From the NCBI RefSeq assembly GCF_039534915.1, contig NZ_BAAAWE010000001.1, forward strand, positions 2,294,001-2,358,000: 64,000 nucleotides of DNA, in the 5' to 3' direction. Below, one piece after another: positions 9,572-16,464 of this stretch (position 1 is the first letter of the stretch; the number at the start of each line of letters is the position of its first letter). The translations under genes were made by a program, and so were the position numbers. Under the pieces are notes generated by a model. That model ran no database searches and had not been told where the DNA came from. It saw nothing but the letters and a program-made list of their open reading frames with translations. This stretch comes from Streptomyces roseofulvus (GTDB lineage: Bacteria; Actinomycetota; Actinomycetes; Streptomycetales; Streptomycetaceae).

Positions 9572-11693
9572 GCTGAGGCGCTTCGGCAGGGGCAAGCTGC
9601 CGCGCGCCGCGCTCGTCGCGGTCCTGCTGCTGCCGCTGCTGTACGGCGCCCTGTACCTGTACTCGTTCTGGGACCCGTACGGCAGGCTCGACAAGCTGCC
9701 CGTGGCCCTGGTCAACGAGGACCGCGGCGCCATCGCCGACGGCAAGCGGATCACCGCGGGCGAGGACATCACCGAGGGGCTGCTGGACAGCAGGACCTTC
9801 GAGTGGCACGAGGTCAGCGACGCCGAGGCGCGCGAGGGCGTCGAGGACGGCAGGTACTACCTGTCCCTGACCGTGCCGGGCGACTTCAGCGAGCGGATCG
9901 CGTCCAGCTCCGGGGACTCCCCCGAGACCGGCGCCCTGAAGGTCCGTACGAACGACTCCAACAACTACATCGTCGGCCAGATCTCGCGGACGGTCTTCTC
10001 CGAGGTGCGCACCGCCGCCTCCACCAAGTCCTCCCGGACCTTCCTCGACAAGATCTTCATCTCCTTCTCGGACATCCACGAGGCCACCGCCGAGGCCGCC
10101 AAGGGCGCCGCCGACCTGAAGAAGGGCGTGGACAAGGCCAAGAAGGGGTCCAAGGACCTCGCCGCCGGCCTGACCGACGCCAAGACCGGCAGCAGCGACC
10201 TGGCCGCCGGCCTGAAGAAGCTGGACAAGGGCTCCAAGGACGTCCAGACCGGCACCCGCCAGGTCGCCGACGGCACCCAGGCCCTCGCCGACAAGGTGAA
10301 CGGCACCGCCGACAAGGTCCGCCCGTACCTGGCGAACAACGGCACGTCGATCCGCGACACCGCGAAGCTGGTCTCCGACTCGACCACCGCCGCCCGCAAC
10401 GACCTGGCGGACCTGGTCCGCCGCGCCCCGGTGCTGCGCGCCGCCGCCCACAAGGCGGACGACACGCTCGGCCGGCTGCACCGCGAGTCGTGCGAGAAGC
10501 CCGGTGCCACCGCCGCCCCGCAGATCGAGCTGCCGGAGGGCGTCACCCTGCCCGAGGGCTTCGTCCTCCCGGACACGAAGGAGTACTGCTCCGCCCTGAA
10601 GGAGGCGTCGACCACCGCCGGCGACGTCGCCACCGTCGCGGACGACGTGCACCAGCTGACCAAGGACAACAAGGGCGACCTGAAGACGCTCGACGAGCGC
10701 CTGAAGAAACTCAAGAAGGAGGCCGACGAGCTGGCCGCGCGCGCCCCTCACCTCGACGAGGACGTCGAGGGCGCCATCCGGAAGATCAACGAGCTCAACC
10801 GGGGCGCGAAGAAGGTCGCCGACGGCGCCGCGCAGCTGCACACCGGCATCACCGGCGCCCGCGCGGGCTCGGTCAGCCTGGACAGCGGCGTCGGCAAGCT
10901 GAAGAAGGGCGCCGGCGACCTCGACGGCGGCCTGTTCAAGCTGGCCGACGGCTCCGGCTCGCTCGCCACCGGCCTCAAGGACGGCGTCGACAAGATCCCG
11001 GACTACGACAAGGACGAGCGCGACCGGCGTACGGAGGTCATGGCCGACCCGGTGCGGCTGGCCGCCCAGTCGCTCCACAAGGCGCCCAACTACGGCACGG
11101 GCTTCGCCCCGTACTTCATCCCGCTCTCCCTCTGGGTCGGCGCCATGGTCGCGTACATGATCATCCAGCCGATGAACCGGCGGGCCCTCGCCGCGGGCGC
11201 CTCCGCCTGGCGGATCGCGCTGGCCGGCTGGCTCCCGGTGGCCGCGATCGGCGTCCTCCAGGTCGGCGCGCTGCTGTCCGTCCTGCACTGGGGGCTCGGC
11301 CTCGAGATGGCCAGGGCGGCCGGCACGATCGGCTTCCTCGCCCTGGTGACCTGCTGCTTCGCCTCGATCATCCAGTGGCTGAACGCCCGCTTCGGCGCGG
11401 CCGGCCGGATCCTGGTCCTGGCGTTGCTCATGGTCCAGCTGACCTCGGCGGGCGGCACCTACCCCGTGCAGACCAGCCCGGGCTTCTTCAACGCCGTCCA
11501 CCCCTTCCTGCCGATGACCTACGTGGTCGAGGCGCTGCGCCGGCTCATCTCCGGCGGCGGCGTCGGCCCGGTCTGGGAGGCCGTCGCGGTCCTGACCGCC
11601 TTCACCCTGGGCGCGCTCGCCCTGACCGCGGTCACCGCGCGGCGCAAGCAGGTGTGGACGCTGGACCGGCTCCACCCCGACCTGTCCCTGTGA
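9543..11693 (+). CDS. YhgE/Pip-family ABC-2-type membrane protein
   Basis: A 716-residue membrane protein of the YhgE/Pip family. One transmembrane helix near the N-terminus (about residues 20-42) precedes the conserved DKLPVALVNEDRG. A long extracytoplasmic region follows, rich in heptad-like repeats such as KKGVDKAKKGSKDLAAGL and DAKTGSSDLAAGLKKLDKG. About five transmembrane helices close the protein (about residues 520-700), as in ABC-2 permeases. It is translationally coupled to the degenerate ABC ATPase upstream and followed by a TetR gene. Export of a lipid or hydrophobic compound is plausible from family context, but the substrate is unknown. Confidence 0.85.
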   Translation: MRSPKLAALELRRFGRGKLPRAALVAVLLLPLLYGALYLYSFWDPYGRLDKLPVALVNEDRGAIADGKRITAGEDITEGLLDSRTFEWHEVSDAEAREGVEDGRYYLSLTVPGDFSERIASSSGDSPETGALKVRTNDSNNYIVGQISRTVFSEVRTAASTKSSRTFLDKIFISFSDIHEATAEAAKGAADLKKGVDKAKKGSKDLAAGLTDAKTGSSDLAAGLKKLDKGSKDVQTGTRQVADGTQALADKVNGTADKVRPYLANNGTSIRDTAKLVSDSTTAARNDLADLVRRAPVLRAAAHKADDTLGRLHRESCEKPGATAAPQIELPEGVTLPEGFVLPDTKEYCSALKEASTTAGDVATVADDVHQLTKDNKGDLKTLDERLKKLKKEADELAARAPHLDEDVEGAIRKINELNRGAKKVADGAAQLHTGITGARAGSVSLDSGVGKLKKGAGDLDGGLFKLADGSGSLATGLKDGVDKIPDYDKDERDRRTEVMADPVRLAAQSLHKAPNYGTGFAPYFIPLSLWVGAMVAYMIIQPMNRRALAAGASAWRIALAGWLPVAAIGVLQVGALLSVLHWGLGLEMARAAGTIGFLALVTCCFASIIQWLNARFGAAGRILVLALLMVQLTSAGGTYPVQTSPGFFNAVHPFLPMTYVVEALRRLISGGGVGPVWEAVAVLTAFTLGALALTAVTARRKQVWTLDRLHPDLSL

Positions 11694-11727
11694 CCCGACC
11701 CGTACCGGCTCTGTGAGAATCGATCCC

Positions 11728-12339
11728 ATGGACAGCAGCAGCACCCGCCGCCAGGCGACCCGCGCCAAGCTCTACGAGGCGGCCGTCACCCTCATCGCCG
11801 AGCAGGGCTTCTCGGCCACCACGGTCGACGAGATCGCCGAGCGGGCGGGGGTGGCCAAGGGCACGGTCTACTACAACTTCAAGAGCAAGACCGAGCTCTT
11901 CGAGGAGCTGCTGCGCCACGGGGTCTCCCTGCTCACCGCCTCGCTGCGGACGGCCGCGGAGGAGACGGCGGCGCGGGGCGGCAGCCGGGTCGACGCGCTG
12001 GACGCGATGATCCGCGCGGGCCTCGTCTTCATCGACCGCTACCCGGCCTTCACCCAGCTGTACGTGGCCGAGCTCTGGCGCACCAACCGGGCGTGGAACT
12101 CCACCCTCCTGGTCGTCCGCCAGGAAGCCGTCGCCGTCGTGGAGGGGGTCCTCCGCGAGGGCGTCGAGGCGGGTGAGCTGAGCGACGAGATCGACGTCCA
12201 GCTGACGGCGGCGGCGCTGGTCGGGATGGTCCTGGTGGCCGCCCTCGACTGGAAGGCGTTCCAGAGCGAGCGCTCCCTCGACGACGTCCACGCGGCGCTG
12301 TCCCTGCTGCTGCACGGGCGGGTGGGCGGGGGCCGCTGA
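11728..12339 (+). CDS. TetR-family transcriptional regulator
   Basis: A 203-residue regulator with an N-terminal TetR helix-turn-helix: ATRAKLYEAAVTLIAEQGF, then TTVDEIAERAGVAKGTVYYNFKSKTELFEELL (about residues 8-60). The helical C-terminal half would bind ligand and dimerise. It starts 34 bases after the YhgE gene and is probably co-transcribed with it. The palindromic operator upstream of the ATPase gene is the obvious target, giving an autoregulated drug- or lipid-responsive unit. The ATG at MDSSSTRR was chosen over an upstream in-frame GTG because it gives the normal family length. Confidence 0.88.
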   Translation: MDSSSTRRQATRAKLYEAAVTLIAEQGFSATTVDEIAERAGVAKGTVYYNFKSKTELFEELLRHGVSLLTASLRTAAEETAARGGSRVDALDAMIRAGLVFIDRYPAFTQLYVAELWRTNRAWNSTLLVVRQEAVAVVEGVLREGVEAGELSDEIDVQLTAAALVGMVLVAALDWKAFQSERSLDDVHAALSLLLHGRVGGGR

Positions 12340-12425
12340 GCCGGACCCCCCATGCGGGATCCAATATCCGAGATCCCCATCCCGGATATCGGATCCCGGC
12401 ATCGCGGGTCCCCGGAGCTCGGGCG

Positions 12426-12470
12426 CCCGGATCTCGGGACCCCGGATCCCGGGACCCCGGATCCCGGAGG
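12426..12470. repeat. Three tandem 15-base GGATCC-centred repeats
   Basis: Three units of CCCGGATC(T/C)CGGGAC run head to tail (the last ends GGAGG). Each contains the palindrome CCCGGATCCCGGG or a one-base variant, so the array can form several alternative hairpins. Related ATCCGAGAT and GGATATCGGATCC pieces lie just upstream. It sits directly before the terminator. Confidence 0.7.
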
Positions 12471-12474
12471 ACGA

Positions 12475-12529
12475 AAGGCGCCGGTCCCGCGAGGCTCGAT
12501 CCCCCCGAGCCACGCCGGACCGGCGCCTT
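12475..12529. terminator. Strong hairpin terminator after the TetR gene
   Basis: A 13-base perfect outer stem (AAGGCGCCGGTCC / GGACCGGCGCCTT) encloses a smaller GCTCG/CGAGC stem and is followed by CTTC. It is placed to end the ATPase-YhgE-TetR transcript before the element. Confidence 0.7.
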
Positions 12530-12773
12530 CTTCGTACACCCCCGTGCACGTCCCCCGTGCCGGCAGGCGCACGGCCCCGTCTCCGCCGCCCCGTGTCGGC
12601 GGTTCCGGAGCCGTGCCCCTTCCGTGGCTCCACTCTCTCCTCCGGACGGCCCTTCCCCCATCCGCGCGGGTACTCATCTCGGCGTCTAGGTACGGATACT
12701 CAGTCGCCGCGCGCGCCGGACGGATGGGGCCGGCCTGGTGACGGACGGGGCCCGTCTCGTTACGATCACGAGC

Positions 12774-12811
12774 GTGTCCGTACTCCCCCTGGTTCTCACT
12801 ACCAGGGGGAG
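12774..12811 (+). other. Left element junction (attL) with orphan DUF4126 start
   Basis: GTG followed by eight codons reads VSVLPLVLT, matching the first residues of the DUF4126 protein at the far end of the element (MSVLPLVFT; seven of nine identical). After these codons the frame runs into unrelated sequence, so this is the severed 5' end of the host gene. CCCCTGGT at 12786-12793 recurs in the same codon phase at the right junction and marks the crossover zone. An 11-base inverted repeat, CTCCCCCTGGT / ACCAGGGGGAG, flanks a 7-base spacer (TCTCACT), which resembles paired core sites of a tyrosine recombinase. The exact strand-exchange points cannot be fixed from one sequence. Confidence 0.78.
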
Positions 12812-13074
12812 GACACCCCACCTGACCAGCACACACCCAAGACACTCAAACGCCCCATCTAGACGTGTCAGATCTAGACAGGCGTAGCGGTGCTGGTTTG
12901 GTGCTGGCTTCCCAGCACGCAACAGAGGACCCCCGACAGGCCATAGCGGCTCATCGGGGGTCTCTCTTTATGCCAACTCGCGCATAGTCGCGTTCCCGCA
13001 TAGACGCCCCTCAGGGCTGCCCGTACGGTCATGGTCATCAGGCCCGACCGGGCCCGTTACGGAGGGGGAAACCC
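12812..13074. other. Left-end noncoding segment of the element
   Basis: This 263-base stretch has no gene. It contains two TCTAGA palindromes (12858 and 12873) within CATCTAGACG and GATCTAGACAGG, a hairpin GTGCTGG/CCAGCAC at 12901-12918, and a strong rightward terminator. The segment before the terminator could be transcribed as a short RNA. GATCTAGACAGG resembles CATCTATGCAGG near the right junction, so these may be integrase arm sites. Confidence 0.5.
12928..12962 (+). terminator. Rho-independent-like terminator
   Basis: A nine-base perfect stem, GACCCCCGA / TCGGGGGTC, with a 17-base loop, is followed by TCTCTTTA. It faces right and precedes the first protein gene of the element by about 110 bases, so it must end a transcript from the junction region or an unannotated small RNA. 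Confidence 0.65.
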
Positions 13075-13284
13075 GTGGCACGCGAGGAACTGACCCGGCT
13101 CACTGGCAACACCACCGGAGGGAACTGCGGACAGGGCGACTGCCCCAACGTCTACCGCACCCCGTCCGGCTCGTTCATCGTCCAGGGCGACATGTCCACG
13201 GCCTTCACGCCGCCCGCCGGGGAAGGGCTCGTGGAGATCCCCGAGGAAGTCCTGAGGGAGGCCGTCCGTGCTCTTGGATGGTGA
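13075..13284 (+). CDS. Small hypothetical protein before DUF6879 gene
   Basis: A 69-residue protein with two close cysteines (NCGQGDCPNVYRTPSGSFIVQGD). Short proteins of this kind precede DUF6879 and XRE genes in many streptomycete clusters as I recall. The GTG start follows a strong GGAGGGGG. Its last 17 bases overlap the DUF6879 gene in another frame, so the two are translationally coupled. The central part looks like a small beta domain. Function is unknown. Confidence 0.7.
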   Translation: MAREELTRLTGNTTGGNCGQGDCPNVYRTPSGSFIVQGDMSTAFTPPAGEGLVEIPEEVLREAVRALGW

Positions 13285-13765
13285 AGCCTGGTCCGACAAG
13301 TTCAAGACGTTCCAGACCGAAGCATGGCGGCTTGAGACCCTGCCTCAGTACCTCGTACCGCAGGAAGCGGAAGAGTTCGCCGCATTCAAGGCGGGTGCCA
13401 GCTTCCCGGGCCCGTACGAGGACGCGTGGACAGAGATGGTCCGCACCCGCAGCGTGGGCCGCGTCCACATCGTCACCCGGCCTCTCACGGACTATCTGCG
13501 GTTCGAGTTCGAGCGGTACTACCAGCACCAAGCCCCGGCAGGGGAAGACATCCGCATCCTCGACGTCACCGACCAGCCGAACCCACTCCCCGACGTCCAG
13601 GACTTCTGGATGTTCGACCGCTCCACGGTCGTGCTCATGCACTACGAACCGGACGGCAGGCAGACCGGCCGCGAACTGTACGAGGGCGACCCCGCCCCCT
13701 TCATCGAGTACCAGCGGATCGCCGTAGAGGCGTCTGTGCCGTTCCTGGAGTACGTCCGTACGTGA
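13268..13765 (+). CDS. DUF6879-like protein
   Basis: A 165-residue protein with the features of the DUF6879 family: an N-terminal FQTEAWRLETLPQY, a central RVHIVTRPLTDYLRFEFERYY, and a C-terminal DFWMFDRSTVVLMHYEPDG. The family is found in Streptomyces beside XRE/DUF5753 regulators and short proteins, as here. The GTG start overlaps the preceding gene, and its TGA overlaps the GTG of the XRE gene as GTGA, so the three genes form one coupled unit. Role unknown; a small-molecule or protein partner of the regulator is possible. Confidence 0.72.
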   Translation: MLLDGEAWSDKFKTFQTEAWRLETLPQYLVPQEAEEFAAFKAGASFPGPYEDAWTEMVRTRSVGRVHIVTRPLTDYLRFEFERYYQHQAPAGEDIRILDVTDQPNPLPDVQDFWMFDRSTVVLMHYEPDGRQTGRELYEGDPAPFIEYQRIAVEASVPFLEYVRT

Positions 13766-14592
13766 GCTTCGAACCGGAAGAGCTGGGCCAGTCAGGCGAG
13801 GAACTGGCGGCCCTCTTGAAGGAAGTGCGCAAGCGGTCCGGGCTCACCGGGACCCGGATCGCCGCACGCTGCACCATGTCTCAGTCCAAGGTCAGCCGTA
13901 TCGAGAACGGCAAGGTTCGTCCGTCCCTCGTGGACGTCGAACAGTTCCTTCGAGCCTGTGACGCACCCCCGGCCATCGTCTCCCAGGTCATGGCCCTGGC
14001 CCGACTCGCGAACACCGAGTGGCAGGGCGCCCGAGGCATGCGGCGGAAGGGCTTGGACAAGAAGCAACTGGAGCTCGCCGGCCTCGAAGCGACCTCGACG
14101 GAACTCCGCTACTTCCTGCTCTCGATGATCACAGGGCTGCTGTCGACACCCGAGTACATTCGCGCCAGCCTCGCCCACATCCCCGGCGACCACTCCAAGA
14201 CGATCGCCAAGAAGCTGGAACGGCAACAGGTCCTCTACGACCGCTCCAAGCGGTTCACGTTCATCCTCACCGAGATGGCTGTCCGCTGGCCCCTCGTAGG
14301 CCCTGACGCCCTCGCGGTCCAGGTCGACCACATCGCCTCCCTCACGCACCTTCCGAACGTGAGACTCGGCATCATCCCCCTGAGCGTCCCGACGGGGCCC
14401 GCACCGCTGAACACCTTCACCATCTACGACGACCGCATAGCAACCGTTGAGCTGTCCTCGGGCGTGATGGTGTTTCGCGACCCCCGCGACGTCATGGGCC
14501 ACCTTGAAGAGTTCGGCAGCCTGGAGGAGCGGGCCTTGTTCGGCCACGACGCGAGGGACTTCCTCGGAGAGTGCGCCAACGCCCTCCGGTGA
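13762..14592 (+). CDS. XRE-family regulator with DUF5753 domain
   Basis: A 276-residue regulator. The helix-turn-helix spans about residues 20-60 (LTGTRIAARCTMSQSKVSRIENGKVRPSLVDVEQFL). The remaining 200 residues match the DUF5753 sensor domain of streptomycete regulators, including ELRYFLLSMITGLLSTPEYIRA and LGIIPLSVPTGPAPLNTFTIYDD. The GTG start overlaps the upstream stop. Its place in the element suggests control of the rightward arm. It is a typical Streptomyces regulator rather than a phage repressor, so it may have been captured from a host cluster. Confidence 0.85.
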   Translation: MSFEPEELGQSGEELAALLKEVRKRSGLTGTRIAARCTMSQSKVSRIENGKVRPSLVDVEQFLRACDAPPAIVSQVMALARLANTEWQGARGMRRKGLDKKQLELAGLEATSTELRYFLLSMITGLLSTPEYIRASLAHIPGDHSKTIAKKLERQQVLYDRSKRFTFILTEMAVRWPLVGPDALAVQVDHIASLTHLPNVRLGIIPLSVPTGPAPLNTFTIYDDRIATVELSSGVMVFRDPRDVMGHLEEFGSLEERALFGHDARDFLGECANALR

Positions 14593-14685
14593 TCTTTAGT
14601 CCAGGACGCGCATGATCCGCCTACCGGGCCACCAGCCCGTGCAGGATTCCGCACCGAACGCCAAGCAAGAGCGAAGGGCGCGGAC

Positions 14686-14880
14686 ATGACTAGCGAACTG
14701 CACGACGTCACGGATGAGTACGGGACGTACGCCCCGAAGGGCGCCGCGTGCCTGCTGTGCCAGCGAGAGATCAAGCCGACCGAGCGCGCCAGGCGCGGCT
14801 ACCTCACCCCCGAGGGTGGTGGGAAGCGTGGCGACATGAATCCGGTCTATCACCACGCGCAGAAGTGCCCCCCGGTCTGA
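14686..14880 (+). CDS. Small putative zinc-binding protein
   Basis: A 64-residue protein with CLLCQREIKPTERARRGYLT near the middle and YHHAQKCP at the end, giving a possible Cys-Cys...His-Cys zinc site like a degenerate HNH or zinc-ribbon finger. The ATG follows GAAGGGCG. Its stop overlaps the next start as TGATG. No function can be assigned. Confidence 0.65.
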   Translation: MTSELHDVTDEYGTYAPKGAACLLCQREIKPTERARRGYLTPEGGGKRGDMNPVYHHAQKCPPV

Positions 14881-15080
14881 TGGTCACCCCTGACGACATC
14901 GGACACCTCGTAGAGGACAACTGGGGACGCGTCGGCATCCTCCGGGACGTGATCGACGACTACGAGGACCCGGCCAGGTTTCAGCGCCCCTACCCCCGGC
15001 GTGTGCCCACGGCGTTCCTGCGCCCCGAGGGAGGGGGCCGCGAGTGGCTGGCACCCCCGGACACCGTCACCCGCGTCTGA
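14880..15080 (+). CDS. Small hypothetical protein
   Basis: A 66-residue acidic protein (VTPDDIGHLVEDNWGRVGILRDVIDDYEDP, then RPEGGGREWLAPPDTV). It begins at an ATG overlapping the stop of the preceding small gene, so the pair are coupled. The GRVGIL...YEDP...R.EGG..EW pattern suggests a small beta-barrel-like protein, but I do not recognise the family. Confidence 0.6.
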   Translation: MVTPDDIGHLVEDNWGRVGILRDVIDDYEDPARFQRPYPRRVPTAFLRPEGGGREWLAPPDTVTRV

Positions 15081-15145
15081 ACGCGATCACCACTCACACA
15101 GTCACCTACCGGCAGCGTGCGCGCTGCCTGAACGGAGGCACCACC

Positions 15146-15601
15146 GTGAGCACGACCATCAAGCCGACCACGGCCGAACTGATCAGCCCGGAACTGTCCG
15201 CCCGCCTCATCGCGGACGTCCGCAAGACCTGGCCCGAGATGACCGACGACCTCGGCGCGCGCGGCATCCGGCAGATGGTGGCCTTCCTCGCCACCGCCGC
15301 GCACTCCACCGTGCCCCTGTCGCCGTCGCTCCGCGTGGATCTGTTCTGGCACGCGTTCATCACGCGGACCGTCGCCTACGTCGACTTCTGCAAGGCCCTC
15401 GGCGTCGACTACATCCACCACGTCCCGGAGGACGACGACGAGACCGGCACCGACCCCGAGGCCGGGCGGGAAGCCCTCGCCCGCACGAAGGACGCCATCC
15501 TCGCCGCCGGGCACACGGTCGATGCCGAGTTCTGGCCGTACGAGGGCGCGGCCGAGTGCACGCAGTGTCACGCGGGCTGCCACAACAGCCCCAAGAAGTA
15601 G
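15146..15601 (+). CDS. Glycine-rich-domain-protein-like (GRDP) hypothetical
   Basis: A 151-residue protein whose core, SLRVDLFWHAFITRTVAYVDFCKALGVDYIHHVPED, matches the pattern D-x-x-WHxFI...T..Y..FC..LG.FIHH.P that I associate with the GRDP-like domain. The C-terminus has ECTQCHAGCHN, a cluster of three Cys and two His that may bind metal. The GTG start has GGAGG nine bases upstream; an earlier in-frame ATG would overlap the previous gene and lacks a ribosome binding site. Function is unknown. It is part of the rightward arm of the element. Confidence 0.62.
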   Translation: MSTTIKPTTAELISPELSARLIADVRKTWPEMTDDLGARGIRQMVAFLATAAHSTVPLSPSLRVDLFWHAFITRTVAYVDFCKALGVDYIHHVPEDDDETGTDPEAGREALARTKDAILAAGHTVDAEFWPYEGAAECTQCHAGCHNSPKK

Positions 15602-15636
15602 GCCGGCGGGCGGACAATGACCGCCCGAGCCACACA

Positions 15637-15665
15637 GCCCCCAGGGTCCACCCGGCCCTGGGGGC
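15637..15665 (+). terminator. Hairpin after the GRDP-like gene
   Basis: A 10-base perfect stem, GCCCCCAGGG / CCCTGGGGGC, with a nine-base loop lies between the GRDP-like gene and the methyltransferase gene. It could terminate or attenuate the rightward transcript; there is no U-run. Confidence 0.5.
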
Positions 15666-15687
15666 GCCCCGCATCTCAGGGAGAGAC

Positions 15688-16377
15688 GTGCAGGACACGC
15701 AGGCATGGGACCAGTGGGCCACCGACCGGCCCGGACGGCGCGACACCAACGCGGCCGGGGAAACCACGTGGTTCAACTGGACGATCCACCCCGACCACGG
15801 GCCCGGTGCGGAAGTCCTCGGGGACATCGGCCCCGGCACCCGCGTGCTCGAACTGGGCTGCGGGTCCGGTGGCAACCTTGCCCACGTCGCCGCCCTCGGA
15901 GCCGACGCGACCGGCATCGACCTGTCCCCGGTCCAGGTACAGGCCGCGAAAGACAGGTACCCGCACCTGACCGTGCAGACCGGCACCGCGTCCCGCTTCC
16001 TCGCCACGGCCCCGGACCGGTACCACGCGGTCTACAGCGTCTACGGGGCATCGTGGTTCACCGACCCTGACGACCTGTTGCCGCTCGTCCTCGCCGCACT
16101 CGCCCCTGACGGCCGGTATGCGTTCTCTCAGAACCCGCCCGCGCTACCGGGGTGCGTCGGCCCACAGGCAACGCAGATGAAGCCGCCCACGCCGGGCGAG
16201 CCTCTGTACGTGAAGCGCTGGGACTACGAGCCCGACGAGTGGGAGTCCCGGCTTAAGGAAGCAGGGTTCGTGAACGTCAAGGCCCAAGTCATCACCCCGC
16301 CGCCGGGACGCCGGACAGGCACTCTCCTCGTGACCGGCGACAAGCCGCCACGGGACCACACCGCTATGTCGAGTTGA
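15688..16377 (+). CDS. Class I SAM-dependent methyltransferase (element-borne)
   Basis: A 229-residue Rossmann methyltransferase: motif I VLELGCGSGGNLAHVAALGA (about residues 51-70), TGIDLSPVQVQAA for beta-2, and YHAVYSVYGASWFTDPDDLLPLVLAALAPDGRYAFSQNPP for the later motifs. No DPPY/NPPY DNA-methyltransferase motif occurs, so a DNA substrate is unlikely; a small molecule or protein is more plausible. The GTG start has GGGAGAG upstream. Methyltransferases of this kind occur as cargo in streptomycete mobile elements; a role in the host or in inter-phage conflict is speculation. Confidence 0.78.
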   Translation: MQDTQAWDQWATDRPGRRDTNAAGETTWFNWTIHPDHGPGAEVLGDIGPGTRVLELGCGSGGNLAHVAALGADATGIDLSPVQVQAAKDRYPHLTVQTGTASRFLATAPDRYHAVYSVYGASWFTDPDDLLPLVLAALAPDGRYAFSQNPPALPGCVGPQATQMKPPTPGEPLYVKRWDYEPDEWESRLKEAGFVNVKAQVITPPPGRRTGTLLVTGDKPPRDHTAMSS

Positions 16378-16464
16378 GCGCTGCCAGTGCCCGAAAACCC
16401 CTGGTCCTAGCCTGAGCCGGCTGCGCCAACTCTAGGTTGCCGTGCCCTCTGGCATGCTGTGCCG

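Larger units (their letters stand above)
12340..12773. other. Intergenic region with repeats, terminator and old DUF4126 upstream region
   Basis: This 434-base gap lies between the TetR gene and the left end of the integrated element. It holds a palindromic repeat cluster, a strong hairpin, and a last 100 bases or so that would originally have been the promoter and leader of the DUF4126 gene, now cut off by the insertion. An imperfect inverted repeat, TAGGTACGGATACTCA (12687-12702), lies in that part. I see no gene. Confidence 0.55.

Noticed and set aside
12774..12811. The attL hairpin as a tRNA anticodon arm, since it has a 7-base loop
   Set aside because: The loop lacks U33, and no acceptor, D or T arms flank it; no tRNA gene lies at either junction.
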